NCBI GenBank assembly: GCA_018066125.1
Contig: JAGHSA010000004.1
Span: 102,927 to 166,926, forward strand
DNA from: Candidatus Cryptobacteroides onthequi
GTDB lineage: Bacteria > Bacteroidota > Bacteroidia > Bacteroidales > UBA932
Reading direction: 5' to 3'
Length of the DNA stretch: 64,000 bases
Shown: positions 17,796 to 27,572 of the stretch, piece after piece
How the letters are laid out: each line of letters opens with the position of its first letter
How positions within the stretch are numbered: position 1 is the stretch's first letter
Made by a program: the position numbers and the translations under genes
Notes under the pieces: generated by a model
Told to the model about the DNA's origin: nothing
The model's input: only the letters and a program-made list of their open reading frames with translations
Database searches by the model: none

Positions 17796-20249
17796 ATGAA
17801 CTTCAAGGAAATCGCTTCCAGATATGGCGCTTTCGTCGCCGCAGCCATCATTTTCGTGGCAATGTCACTCATCTACTGCTCACCTGTGCTCAAAGGCAAG
17901 GTCATCACCACCGGCGACTCCACCAATGCCGATGCAGCAGTTCACGAGGCCATCACATACACCGAGCAGACCGGAGACCACAGCTGGTGGACCGGATCCA
18001 TGTTCAGCGGCATGCCAAACTATCAGATCGGAGGCGGAGAATACAAGTCAGGAAAGTTCCTCGCGCCTTTCGGAAACATCCTGCACCGCGGACACTGGCG
18101 CACCGAGTGGGTGTTCATCATCTATTTCTTCTGCTTCTTCATCCTGCTGCTGTCCTTCGGAGTGGACAGATGGGCAAGCATAGCGGGAGCGATAGCCATA
18201 GCCCTGTCATCCTATTTCATAGTGATCATCGCGGCCGGACACAACGGAAAGACCTCCACCATCGCCCTGATGAGCGTGGTGCTGGGCGGTTTCCACCTCA
18301 TCTTCCGCAAGAAATATGGAATGGGAGTATTCCTGGCGATGTTTTTCACCGCCATGGGCTACTCGACCCACCCTCAGATGTCCTACTATATCTTCATGCT
18401 TATCGGCCTGCTCTGGATAGGCGAGCTCTGGCAGCACATCAGGGAAAAGCGATTCAAGGACCTTGTCATAGGATCACTGCTCTTTTTCGGAGCAGTGGGC
18501 ATAGGAGTGGGTACATCCATGGCGAACGTCTTCGCCAACAAGGAATACGTCGGCGAGACCATGCGCGGCGGCCACAGTGACCTGGTAAAAGAAGGAGACG
18601 GAGAGGCTTCGTCATCCAAGGGTCTCGACATAGCATATGCCACCCAGTGGAGCTATGGAATCGACGAGACCATGTCATTCATGATTCCGGGATTCATGGG
18701 TGGGGCATCTGCAGCGCCCGTGAGCACAGACAGCAGACTCTACAAGGGCCTCGTCAAGAACGGCGTGCCTGCAAAGTCGGCCAAAGACTTCTGTGCCAAC
18801 GCCCCGCTCTACTGGGGCGACCAGCCATTCACTGCGGGAAATGTATATATGGGAGCCGTCATATGCTTCCTCTTCCTGCTGGGACTTCTCATCGTGGAAG
18901 GACCGTACAAATGGATGCTGCTCCTGGCGACCATATTCTCGACCATGCTGGCGTGGGGCAGCAACTGCATGTGGCTAACCGAGCTGTTCTTCAAGTACTT
19001 CCCGCTCTACTCCAAGTTCAGGGCCGTATCCTCCATCCTCATCGTGGCAGAGATCACCATGCCGCTGCTCGGATTCCTCGCCATCAAGGCCATCATGGAC
19101 GGCGATGTCAGCAGAGAGAAAGCCGTGCGCAGCACCCTGATCTCGGGAGGCATCACAGCCGGCATCTGCCTCTTCTTCGCGGCCTTCGGCGGAATGATCT
19201 TCGACTTCACATCGCCTAATGATGCCGGATTTGCAGGAAGCCTGCCGGACTGGCTCTACAAGCTCATAGTGGACGAGAGGGCATCCCTCCTCGCAAAGGA
19301 CAGCCTCCGCTCCGCGCTCTTTATCGCAGCCTCGGCGTTCACTGTATGGCTCTGGGCCAAGGGAAAGATCAAGAACGGCATCATGATCGCAGCTCTCGGA
19401 GTCCTCATCGTCATCGACATGTGGCCTGTCGACAGAAGATACTTCAATGACCGCAACTTCGTCACACCGAAGCAGGGGCAGGCGACATTCCAGATGCAGC
19501 CATACGAGGCGGCCATCCTGAAGGATCCGGATCCTCATTTCAGGGTCATGAACCTCACCGTCAGCACATTCAACGACGCACGCACCTCATACTACCTCAA
19601 GTCCATCGGCGGATACTGCGCCGCAAAGCTCAGGAGATATCAGGACCTCATCGACGTTCATCTCTCCAAGGTGAACCTCCCTGTCATCGGCATGCTCAAC
19701 GGCAAGTACATCATCACCCAGGGCCAGGACGGCCAGCCTGTACCTATGGTGAACCCGGATGCTCTGGGCAATGCATGGTATGTAAGCTCGATCAAGGTTG
19801 TCGACACACCTGACGAGGAGATCAACGGTCTCATGTCTGTAGATCTTCACAACACCGCCCTGACCGACAAGAACTTTGCATCCTATGTCGTCAACCCTGC
19901 CCCAGCCGTGCCTGAGGATGCCAGGGTATGGCTTACCAGGTACACGCCAAAGTCTCTGGATTACAAGTGCGAATCTTCAGCAGACGGAACCATAGTCTTC
20001 TCCGAGATCTATTACCCGTACGGCTGGAAGGCAACGATCGACGGTGCCCCGGCAGACCATTTCAGGGCAAACTACATCCTCAGGGCAATGAACGTCCCTG
20101 CAGGCAGCCACGACATACACTTTGAGTTCGACCCTGACAGTGTCAGAAAGGGAGACACACTTTCCCTGATATTCATCGCCCTGATGTACATCATCACAGC
20201 CACAATAGCAGCACTCGGCATATGGAAAAAAGTAAAATCGTCACGATAG
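17796..20249 (+). CDS. YfhO-family multi-spanning membrane protein
   Basis: 817 residues. An N-terminal membrane segment (about 12-32) is followed by a periplasmic stretch with HSWWTGSMFSGMPNYQ, then about 11 membrane segments to residue 550, a long soluble domain (about 560-785) and a last membrane helix. YfhO-like proteins are GT-C-type polytopic enzymes; a Bacillus homologue glycosylates lipoteichoic acid. In Bacteroidota they accompany glycosyltransferases, as here, and probably glycosylate a lipid-linked or surface glycan. The 3' end overlaps the next GT gene by 28 nt. Confidence 0.85.
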   Translation: MNFKEIASRYGAFVAAAIIFVAMSLIYCSPVLKGKVITTGDSTNADAAVHEAITYTEQTGDHSWWTGSMFSGMPNYQIGGGEYKSGKFLAPFGNILHRGHWRTEWVFIIYFFCFFILLLSFGVDRWASIAGAIAIALSSYFIVIIAAGHNGKTSTIALMSVVLGGFHLIFRKKYGMGVFLAMFFTAMGYSTHPQMSYYIFMLIGLLWIGELWQHIREKRFKDLVIGSLLFFGAVGIGVGTSMANVFANKEYVGETMRGGHSDLVKEGDGEASSSKGLDIAYATQWSYGIDETMSFMIPGFMGGASAAPVSTDSRLYKGLVKNGVPAKSAKDFCANAPLYWGDQPFTAGNVYMGAVICFLFLLGLLIVEGPYKWMLLLATIFSTMLAWGSNCMWLTELFFKYFPLYSKFRAVSSILIVAEITMPLLGFLAIKAIMDGDVSREKAVRSTLISGGITAGICLFFAAFGGMIFDFTSPNDAGFAGSLPDWLYKLIVDERASLLAKDSLRSALFIAASAFTVWLWAKGKIKNGIMIAALGVLIVIDMWPVDRRYFNDRNFVTPKQGQATFQMQPYEAAILKDPDPHFRVMNLTVSTFNDARTSYYLKSIGGYCAAKLRRYQDLIDVHLSKVNLPVIGMLNGKYIITQGQDGQPVPMVNPDALGNAWYVSSIKVVDTPDEEINGLMSVDLHNTALTDKNFASYVVNPAPAVPEDARVWLTRYTPKSLDYKCESSADGTIVFSEIYYPYGWKATIDGAPADHFRANYILRAMNVPAGSHDIHFEFDPDSVRKGDTLSLIFIALMYIITATIAALGIWKKVKSSR

Positions 20250-21364
20250 GTCCGGCATACCCGTACAGGGGCGGAATAGCGGCCTTCAACGAAAGGCTGT
20301 CCAGGGAATACGCATCCAGAGGTGCCGACGTGCATGTCAGGACCTTCACCCTGCAGTATCCGTCATTCCTTTTCCCAGGCAAGACGCAGTTCTCTACGGA
20401 CCCGGCCCCCGAGGGACTCGACATCGTCAGAAGCATCAACTCCATCAACCCGATCAGCTGGATCAGGACAGGTCTCCAGATAGCCGCGATGAAGCCGGAC
20501 AAGGTCATCATCCAGTACTGGCTCCCGTACATGGCACCCGCACTCGGCACTATCGCCAGGATCATAAAGCGGCGCTGCAATGCCGAGGTCACAGCCGTGC
20601 TCCACAACATGATCCCACACGAGCACAAGCCGGGCGACAGACTGTTCTCCCGCTACTTCTGCGGTTCTGTCGACGGATTCACCGCACTATCAGAGTCTGT
20701 GCTCAATGACGTCATGACATTTGACAGGAAGAAGCCGAGAGTCCTTAATCCACACCCGCTGTATGACAACTTCGGGGCTGCGGTCGACAGAGACGAGGCA
20801 TGCAGACATCTCGGGCTTGACCCGAAGCAGCGCTACCTGCTCTTCTTCGGGCTGATACGTGACTACAAGGGGCTCGATCTCCTTATCGAGGCACTGGCAG
20901 ACAAGTCCATTGACTGCAGAGACGACTTCAAGGTCATCGTAGCCGGAGAGTTCTACAGCCACCCGGAGAAATACCTCGACCTGGCGAAAGAGAAAGGTGT
21001 GGGCAAGCACATCATATGGCGAACTGAGTATGTCCCCGACAGCGAGGTGAGATACTATTTCAGCGCAGCTGAGATGATGGTGCTCCCTTACAGATCGGCC
21101 ACACAGAGCGGAGTCACCCAGATTGCTTACCACTTTGAAAAGCCTATGCTCATAACAGATGTGGGAGGATTGGGAGAGACCGTCCCGGACGGAGTCGCAG
21201 GATACGTGACAAAACCCGAATCCCAGGCCATTGCCGAAGGTATCAGGAAACAGCTTGAAGATCCGAAGGATTTCACGGAAGGCATAAGGGAGACCAAGAA
21301 GAGATATTCGTGGTCCGCCCTCTGCGACGCCATAGATTCTATATCATCCTCCCGGGCCTGCTGA
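20222..21364 (+). CDS. GT-B glycosyltransferase, family 4-like
   Basis: 380 residues with two Rossmann halves. The N-terminal loop is GPAYPYRGGIAAFNERLSRE. The C-terminal half has FFGLIRDYKGLDLLIEAL and the donor-binding ExxxxxxxE-like region MVLPYRSATQSGVTQIAY. It is a retaining cytoplasmic glycosyltransferase of unknown specificity. The ATG (20222) lies 28 nt inside the YfhO gene, so the two are probably translated in turn. The end overlaps the convergent GT2 by 26 nt. Confidence 0.88.
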   Translation: MEKSKIVTIGPAYPYRGGIAAFNERLSREYASRGADVHVRTFTLQYPSFLFPGKTQFSTDPAPEGLDIVRSINSINPISWIRTGLQIAAMKPDKVIIQYWLPYMAPALGTIARIIKRRCNAEVTAVLHNMIPHEHKPGDRLFSRYFCGSVDGFTALSESVLNDVMTFDRKKPRVLNPHPLYDNFGAAVDRDEACRHLGLDPKQRYLLFFGLIRDYKGLDLLIEALADKSIDCRDDFKVIVAGEFYSHPEKYLDLAKEKGVGKHIIWRTEYVPDSEVRYYFSAAEMMVLPYRSATQSGVTQIAYHFEKPMLITDVGGLGETVPDGVAGYVTKPESQAIAEGIRKQLEDPKDFTEGIRETKKRYSWSALCDAIDSISSSRAC

Positions 21365-22349
21365 CGTAGCGGCTGATGATCAGACAGGCAATCTTGGGAT
21401 GCCTGTGTATCATATCCACCAGCAGGCGGAGCTTTAGATTCCTGCGCAGATATCGGTTCTTCGCATAATCGGGAATCTGTGCGAGAAGCTCATCATGGAT
21501 CACAGACAACACCTTGCTGTCCCTGCGGGCAGCATTTTTCACATATGTGAAAACCGCGATGAGAAAGGCCTTCTTGATATATATGAAGTCCAGCTCCTGC
21601 TTCGACCCGTCATAGAGATCATGCTTCTTCGCGTAGGACATCATCTCATTGAACGACGACAGTTTCTGCTGATATCTGAGTTCGTCAGGCTTGAATGACA
21701 GGGACGCATTCCTGATCATGTAATGATACAGAGGCTTGGTCACAGAAGCCATCTTCCTAGCCGCCAGTATGCAGCATGTCAGGAAGCAGCTGTCTTCCGC
21801 ACTTCTGGTCTGAGGAAACCACAGCCCGTTGTCTGTCAGGAACTGCCTTCGGTAGAGATAGGTCACAAAATATGTCACAAAATGTGTCATATAGTGCACT
21901 CTCTTCTTGTCCGTGAAATCTCCGTCTTTGATACGAGGATTCGTGACCACCCTTGATTCAGAGTCGGACACATTGTCGAGATATATGTCGCAGCAGGCAA
22001 GATCGGCATCCTTCCTGGATGCCGCCTTGTAGAGCAGTTCACAGAATGTCACCTCCAGCCAGTCGTCGCTGTCGAGAAAAGCCACATACTCGCCTGTCGC
22101 CTGCTGGATACCCACATTTCTGGCAATGCCGGGACCTGAGTTGGACGAGGTCTCGACAAAACGGAAAGTCTTCGGTCCATCATAGGCCTCCACCCTCCTT
22201 CTGGCCACCTCGATACTGTCGTCCGTGCCATGGTCATCGACGAAAAGGACCTCGATGTCATCCAGAGTCTGGTTCATAAGGGACTCGATACAGGTCACGA
22301 TGTAATCCCTGGTGTTGTACACAGGTATGATGACGCTGACTTTTATCAT
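21339..22349 (-). CDS. GT2 glycosyltransferase
   Basis: 336 residues. The GT-A fold starts with VSVIIPVYNTRDYIVTCIES and has the nucleotide-binding FVDDHGTDDS and the metal-binding DSDDW at about residue 93. It is an inverting enzyme of cytoplasmic surface-glycan assembly. It ends 26 nt inside the convergent GT4 gene and sits 13 nt after the GT10 gene, forming a two-gene minus-strand unit with it. The acceptor is unknown. Confidence 0.88.
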   Translation of the reverse strand: MIKVSVIIPVYNTRDYIVTCIESLMNQTLDDIEVLFVDDHGTDDSIEVARRRVEAYDGPKTFRFVETSSNSGPGIARNVGIQQATGEYVAFLDSDDWLEVTFCELLYKAASRKDADLACCDIYLDNVSDSESRVVTNPRIKDGDFTDKKRVHYMTHFVTYFVTYLYRRQFLTDNGLWFPQTRSAEDSCFLTCCILAARKMASVTKPLYHYMIRNASLSFKPDELRYQQKLSSFNEMMSYAKKHDLYDGSKQELDFIYIKKAFLIAVFTYVKNAARRDSKVLSVIHDELLAQIPDYAKNRYLRRNLKLRLLVDMIHRHPKIACLIISRYVSRPGRMI

Positions 22350-22362
22350 ATATTCTCTGTTT

Positions 22363-23406
22363 TTATCTTCCTATCAACCTCTTGAGGAAGCGGTCAATCT
22401 TCCACATCAGACGCGAGCTCCTGCGCCATCTCCAGAAATACTTTTTATAAAAACTCTCTGCAATGCCCCTGAGACTGCGCCTGTAGACAGTTTCCCTGAC
22501 CTCAAGATTGTCATAGTACCTCAAAGCCCAATATTCACGGCTGTACCTCCTCGCAGAGACAGGATCCTGATCAAGGATGTGACACAGGAATGAACGCAAC
22601 TCTTCCAGACGTCTCTCTCTGGTATCATTCATGTCAATCAGGGCCGGTTCCCTGAGCATCGCCAGATAGAGTGACTCATCCTGATCAATCCGCCTCACCG
22701 CAGCCAACACGTCTTCAAACGAGTCATAATCATGGCAGTTGATGAACGCCTTGGAATTGAAGGTCCGATCTATCAGAGGGTCCCCCCAGTAGACAGGGAC
22801 AGTCCCCGCAGCAAAGGCCTGGACCAGTTTCTCCGTGGCATATCCCGGGACAGAGGTGTTCTCGAAAGCAACCGAGAATCTGTAATGGCTTTGGAACTCC
22901 TTCTTGTCAGCCACCGGACCGCCTACATTGTTTCTGAAACGCCCTCCGGAAGCGACTGGCTTGTATGTGCAGAGTAGATCATAAAAGCGATTCCTCTCTG
23001 GGGAAGCATTATTGTTTGAATACACGAAAGAGCAGAATCCGTCCCTTCCCGCCAGCAGTTCCCCGTCAGTACGGGCATGCTTTGACATCATATCATCATA
23101 ATCCCCGGCAAACTGGACATACAACGGGAAGCGGTGATAACGGTCCATGAAAGTGATGTGGTCGAAACCGACAGCATAGTCACAGACATTGAAGTCAGGG
23201 CTCTGGTTCTCTCCGGTATAGAATATCCTGACACAGTCTCTGTACTTGAGATGCTTCTGCCCGAACACCGAATAGAACAGATAGTCCGGGGTCTCGGATA
23301 CCTCGATGTCATAAGCGTCTGACAACAGGTTGACGAACAGGTTGTCAGTCGGGCTGAAATTATCCCAGAAATCAACAAACAGGATCTTGATATGCTTCTT
23401 TGGCAT
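22363..23406 (-). CDS. GT10 alpha-1,3-fucosyltransferase
   Basis: 347 residues, closely resembling Helicobacter FutA/FutB. Matches include ILFVDFWDNFSPTDNLFVNL at the start, RIFYTGENQSPDFNVCDYAV, and the GDP-fucose motif YRFSVAFENTSVPGYATEKL with VPVYWGDP. The C-terminal 40 residues are strongly basic and aromatic (YKKYFWRWRRSSRLMWKI), like the amphipathic membrane-binding tail of the H. pylori enzymes, but without their heptad repeats. Predicted to add alpha-1,3(4)-fucose to GlcNAc or Glc in an outward-facing glycan. A GT11 enzyme is 7 kb away. Confidence 0.9.
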   Translation of the reverse strand: MPKKHIKILFVDFWDNFSPTDNLFVNLLSDAYDIEVSETPDYLFYSVFGQKHLKYRDCVRIFYTGENQSPDFNVCDYAVGFDHITFMDRYHRFPLYVQFAGDYDDMMSKHARTDGELLAGRDGFCSFVYSNNNASPERNRFYDLLCTYKPVASGGRFRNNVGGPVADKKEFQSHYRFSVAFENTSVPGYATEKLVQAFAAGTVPVYWGDPLIDRTFNSKAFINCHDYDSFEDVLAAVRRIDQDESLYLAMLREPALIDMNDTRERRLEELRSFLCHILDQDPVSARRYSREYWALRYYDNLEVRETVYRRSLRGIAESFYKKYFWRWRRSSRLMWKIDRFLKRLIGR

Positions 23407-23449
23407 TGCAAAAAAATGAGATTCTTTCGTAAATATAGCAACAAATCTT

Positions 23450-23457
23450 TAATTTTG
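23450..23457 (+). promoter_or_regulatory. -7 element of the plus-strand GT2 pair
   Basis: TAATTTTG, with a partial -33 (TTTCG at 23425-23429) 20 nt upstream, lies 22 nt before the GT2 ATG, in the 73-nt divergent gap with the GT10 gene. Confidence 0.5.
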
Positions 23458-23479
23458 TCTTCATACAGTCCGTAAGCCC

Positions 23480-24565
23480 ATGAGCAAGACCCTCTCCCTG
23501 ATCATACCCACGTACAACATGGAAGCCCTCCTTCCACGCTGTCTGGACTCGCTTATCTCCGAGAAAACCACAGCCCGCCTCGAGGTGCTGGTCGTAAACG
23601 ACGGCAGCAAGGACGGTTCTCTTGCGGTAGCCAGGGCATTTGAGGCAAAGCATCCAGAATGCATAAAGGTCATCGACAAGCCCAACGGCAATTACGGATC
23701 GACCATCAACGCGGCCCTGCCTCTGGCGAGCGGCACCTATGTAAAGATACTGGACTCAGACGACTGGTTCGACACCGGCGCCCTGGAGAGATATCTGGAC
23801 GAGCTCGACGCGCTCGCTGAACCTGTGGACATGTCCATCACGCACTTCCGCACCATTCACGACGACGGCACGCAGGAGACGATCAGATACAACGTCTACG
23901 GACGCGAGCCATATGAGTACCGCAGGATCTACGACCTGGACGAGGTGCTTGCCGGAGGATACATCAGGTTCTTCCTCATGCATGCGCTGACCTACCGCAC
24001 AGAGCTGCTCCGGAGCAGCGGATATCGCCAGACCGAGGGTATTTCGTATACCGATACGGAATGGGCGGCCTTCCCGGTCTTCCACGCAAGGAACATCGTC
24101 TTCCACGACATCATTCTCTACCAGTACAACCTCGCCAGGGAGGGCCAGACCATGGATCCGGCCGTGCTCATGAAAAGCCTCCCGCAGCTGGAGAAGGTCA
24201 CCATGTCCATGATCGACTATTACTACAATGCGGACACGGACAGTCTTAGTGCCACCCGCAGAGCTTTCCTCCAGCAGTACTACCGCAACAGGATACGCAT
24301 CATGGCCAAGTGCCATCTCATGGACCTTCCGCGCGACTGCTTCGATGCAAAGGCATTTGAAAAGCTCGATGCGGATCTGCAGCTGGCAGTGAGCAGAATG
24401 GGACTCGCACAGATAAAGCTCTACCCGGAGAACAAGATCATACGTACAGACGCCTACAGGTACTGGATGAAGCACCACAGGCGGCTTCCGGCATGGGTAG
24501 AGAGCGTCAATCATCTGGCCGACCGCGTCATGAAGTATCTGTTTGTCAGAATATTCCACCGATAG
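23480..24565 (+). CDS. GT2 glycosyltransferase
   Basis: 361 residues. The GT-A domain has LSLIIPTYNMEALLPRCLDS, VVNDGSKDGS and VKILDSDDWFD. After it comes a C-terminal region with aromatic and basic residues (RYWMKHHRRLPAWVES) ending in an amphipathic helix, probably for membrane contact. It forms a two-gene plus-strand unit with the next GT2, separated by 3 nt. Specificity unknown. Confidence 0.88.
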   Translation: MSKTLSLIIPTYNMEALLPRCLDSLISEKTTARLEVLVVNDGSKDGSLAVARAFEAKHPECIKVIDKPNGNYGSTINAALPLASGTYVKILDSDDWFDTGALERYLDELDALAEPVDMSITHFRTIHDDGTQETIRYNVYGREPYEYRRIYDLDEVLAGGYIRFFLMHALTYRTELLRSSGYRQTEGISYTDTEWAAFPVFHARNIVFHDIILYQYNLAREGQTMDPAVLMKSLPQLEKVTMSMIDYYYNADTDSLSATRRAFLQQYYRNRIRIMAKCHLMDLPRDCFDAKAFEKLDADLQLAVSRMGLAQIKLYPENKIIRTDAYRYWMKHHRRLPAWVESVNHLADRVMKYLFVRIFHR

Positions 24566-24568
24566 AGC

Positions 24569-25549
24569 ATGTATAAGGTCAGCGTCATCATACCTGTCTA
24601 CAAGGTTGAGAAATACATCGCCCAGTGTCTCAGGAGCGTCCTCGGCCAGACTCTGAAGGAGCTCGAGTGCATACTGGTCGACGACTGCAGCCCCGATGCA
24701 TCGATAGATGTCGCCCGAGCCGTCATCGCAGAATTTTCGGACAGGGCAGAAGATGTGAAGATCATCAGGCACGAGGTAAACAGAGGCGCGCCACAGGCCC
24801 GCAGGACAGGGCTTGACGCGGCATCGGGGCAGTACGTCGCACACATAGACAGCGATGACTGGATCAGCCAGGACTGCTATGAAAAGATGTATGCGAAGGC
24901 CATGGATACCGGTGCCGACGTAGTCACATGCGGGGCATATACCGTCACGGACGGGGTTCTGAGTGACTTCTTCTTCACGCCCAAAGTGCCTGAGGACAGG
25001 GAGAGGAGAATCCGAGATGCCATCACCCTGAGGATCAACCCGCACATAACCATGAAGCTCGTACGCCGGGAGTTCATCGACAGAATCGCGACTCCGCCGG
25101 CATTCATGGCAGACGACTGGATGATGACCGTGCAGCTGGCTCTAGCCGACACATCATGGACAGCCATGGCCGACAGGCTCTATTTCTACAGGAAATTTGC
25201 AGAATCCGGCTCACAGTACGCTACGGACGCAGCTTCCTTTATCAGAAGGATGGAATCCGAGAAAACCAATGTGGACGCTGTGACAGACATCCTCGCAGAC
25301 CTCGGGCTGTCTTCAAAATACAGACGCGAGATCGAAGCCAGGAAGTGTCAGACAAAAAGACTTCTGTTCAAGGCGATGAACAACAAGGATGTACGCAGGG
25401 CATGGAGGTCGGCATATCCCGAGGTTGGGCTGTCTTTCCTTCTCAACCGATATCTGCCGATGGAATACAAGATAAAGCACCTATTTGCAATGGCAGGTCT
25501 GTTACACCCGGCATACAGCCTTTTCAAGAAGCTGACCGGAAAAGACTAA
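24569..25549 (+). CDS. GT2 glycosyltransferase
   Basis: 326 residues. YKVSVIIPVYKVEKYIAQCL, LVDDCSPDAS and AHIDSDDWISQ mark a GT-A inverting transferase. The last 60 residues (RYLPMEYKIKHLFAMAGLLH) look membrane-associated. It starts 3 nt after the preceding GT2 and its stop overlaps the convergent GT2 by 4 nt. Specificity unknown. Confidence 0.88.
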   Translation: MYKVSVIIPVYKVEKYIAQCLRSVLGQTLKELECILVDDCSPDASIDVARAVIAEFSDRAEDVKIIRHEVNRGAPQARRTGLDAASGQYVAHIDSDDWISQDCYEKMYAKAMDTGADVVTCGAYTVTDGVLSDFFFTPKVPEDRERRIRDAITLRINPHITMKLVRREFIDRIATPPAFMADDWMMTVQLALADTSWTAMADRLYFYRKFAESGSQYATDAASFIRRMESEKTNVDAVTDILADLGLSSKYRREIEARKCQTKRLLFKAMNNKDVRRAWRSAYPEVGLSFLLNRYLPMEYKIKHLFAMAGLLHPAYSLFKKLTGKD

Positions 25550-26508
25550 GCCCTGTGCTTTCGTACATTATTCAGATGCACAGGCCATCTCAGTCCGCAG
25601 ACTACCAGCAGCATCAAGACTCTAATTTTCCAATCGCAGAAAGGGCGTCTTACAGACCAGATATAGCGATGTGAGCGTGGCCATATGGCCATGAACTCGT
25701 CAAAGCGGTCCTGAAGCACCAGGGTCTGCTTGTTTTTGAGTATCCTCCAACCCATCTCACGCTCATACCTGTCCAGAACTCCTTCACTTTCAAAGAAGGC
25801 TATTGTATCAAGATAGGATGTTTTTTCTTCCATCCTGCGTTTCTCTGTAAGATGGTGCATGATGGAGGCGGAATTCATCTGATTGTACCAGTACAGAGGC
25901 TCGTCCACCTTTGCAAGCTTCGAAGAATAATACACCGCCCGCACTGTCAGATAGAAATCCTCGGTATAGCATATATGCTCCGGCGACCTGAGGCCATGTG
26001 TCTCGTACAGGCTGCGCCGGATTATGAGATTCCAGGCAACTGTCCACAACGTGCTTATGTACCTGCTCACGTCCACGTCATGGTTCCCTGACGGCGACAT
26101 CGTATAATACAATTCGTCGCCATCATCGCGGGCAAACCAGAAGTCACACATGGCGATATCTGCATCTTCAGCCACGGCCTTGAGATAGAGTTTCTCATAC
26201 ATGGCATGATCCATCCAGTCATCAGAATCGCAATGAGCGATATAATCTCCCGTTGCCACTGACAGACCGTCATTGCGGCTGCGCGTCAGACCCATATTCG
26301 TCTCGTGACGTATCAGTTTCACATACGTACGGCGCTCCGGATAGGCAGAAAGGGCTTCTTCCAGAACAGACGGACTGTCATCAGTGGAACAGTCTTCGAC
26401 AAAGATGAACTCCATATCATCCAGAGTCTGGTTCATCAGCGAGTCCACGCACCTTTTCAGATGCGGAGCAACATTGTAGATCGGGATTATCACACTGACT
26501 TTCGGCAT
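25546..26508 (-). CDS. GT2 glycosyltransferase
   Basis: 320 residues. PKVSVIIPIYNVAPHLKRCV, FVEDCSTDDS and AHCDSDDWMD give the GT-A signature. VNQTLDDxEF-type wording is shared with the GT2 at 21339, so the two are probably paralogues or share a recent origin. It is the last gene of a minus-strand run that starts with the flippase block. Specificity unknown. Confidence 0.88.
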   Translation of the reverse strand: MPKVSVIIPIYNVAPHLKRCVDSLMNQTLDDMEFIFVEDCSTDDSPSVLEEALSAYPERRTYVKLIRHETNMGLTRSRNDGLSVATGDYIAHCDSDDWMDHAMYEKLYLKAVAEDADIAMCDFWFARDDGDELYYTMSPSGNHDVDVSRYISTLWTVAWNLIIRRSLYETHGLRSPEHICYTEDFYLTVRAVYYSSKLAKVDEPLYWYNQMNSASIMHHLTEKRRMEEKTSYLDTIAFFESEGVLDRYEREMGWRILKNKQTLVLQDRFDEFMAIWPRSHRYIWSVRRPFCDWKIRVLMLLVVCGLRWPVHLNNVRKHRA

Positions 26509-26541
26509 TATTTATATATTTTGTTCCTTAGTGAACCGAAA

Positions 26542-27564
26542 TCAAGCATCAAGAGACTTTTTCAGTTGTAGTCCAGTATTTATTTCTTTAGCAAAGGCTT
26601 CAGTATTGGCCATCATCCTGTCGTACTCCGCGTCTGAAACTGCACTTATACGGCTGGATATATCATTGAGAGAGTCAACCGTGATGCCGATGCCTCTCCT
26701 CAGCACCTCATTGCCGACGGCCGTGCCCGAAGGGGCAATGATCGGGAGATGTGCAGAGACATATAGAGAAGCCTTGTGCGGAGAATTGAATCTCATATAG
26801 TGCGCCAGAGAGCCTGAGAACTCACTTACTTCATCTCCATCCCATACGAGCCCCCAGCTGCCTTCGAATACAGACACATCATCCGGAGACACCACCCCGC
26901 AGAAATGCACCTTGTCGCTCTCGAGTCCCTCAGGGAAGCCTTTCCCATACAGATTGAAGCGGACATCTCCGTCGACATCGTTCAGTTTCCCCACAAATAC
27001 GCTCTTTTCCAGATTGCCGGCGAAACAAATGTCGCCCGTATTGCGTCTTTCACCCGTGAAAGGTGCGGAAACGAGATAGTCAAACAACCCCATGATAGCA
27101 ATCTCCCCATTATATCCTGCATCAAGGAGCATCTGCTTCATCTCCGGCGTATGGATGATCACTTTCTGAAAGAGGTTCAGAATCTTGAGATCTTCAGTAA
27201 GGTCTGTACCCGAATTCCACCTGACGGATTCCAGATCGATGACAATGGCCGTGCTCTTAACCTTCCTCAACTTCAGCAGAGGAGAGGCCAGCCTCAGCAA
27301 GGTCTTGACTGCATCATGCATCATATCAAAAGGATACTGTATGAAGACCTCGTCTCCCCTGCGGAAAGAAAACGCATATTTGAGAGGGAAAAAAGGATAA
27401 CAGATACGTCTCAGATTCCTGTTGATGTTTATATAAGGGAAATACCTGTACTCATGCCCCATACGCTGCATGATTATCGACAGATCCGCAGAAATCTTCG
27501 ACCCCGCATGAAACTCCTGAGGCATGCGGATGAAGCTTACCATTATCTTTCTTGAACTTGACAT
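26542..27564 (-). CDS. Galactofuranosyltransferase-like glycosyltransferase
   Basis: 340 residues, GT-B-like. The stretch SLAHYMRFNSPHKASLYVSA followed by HLPIIAPSGTAVG matches the conserved NNPHKxSLYLAAGLPVI region of bacterial beta-1,6-galactofuranosyltransferases (WbbI and GlfT-like). MVSFIRMPQEFHAGSKISAD is the N-terminal acceptor side. The UDP-galactopyranose mutase gene is two genes upstream in the same unit, which would supply its donor UDP-Galf. Family recall is good, but the linkage is inferred. Confidence 0.75.
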   Translation of the reverse strand: MSSSRKIMVSFIRMPQEFHAGSKISADLSIIMQRMGHEYRYFPYININRNLRRICYPFFPLKYAFSFRRGDEVFIQYPFDMMHDAVKTLLRLASPLLKLRKVKSTAIVIDLESVRWNSGTDLTEDLKILNLFQKVIIHTPEMKQMLLDAGYNGEIAIMGLFDYLVSAPFTGERRNTGDICFAGNLEKSVFVGKLNDVDGDVRFNLYGKGFPEGLESDKVHFCGVVSPDDVSVFEGSWGLVWDGDEVSEFSGSLAHYMRFNSPHKASLYVSAHLPIIAPSGTAVGNEVLRRGIGITVDSLNDISSRISAVSDAEYDRMMANTEAFAKEINTGLQLKKSLDA

Positions 27565-27572
27565 ACTGACCT

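Noticed and set aside
23756-25045. 429-residue open frame on the reverse strand across two GT2 genes
   Set aside because: It runs antisense to two genes with clear GT2 motifs, spans their junction, and has no recognisable domains; it is a by-product of the codon bias.
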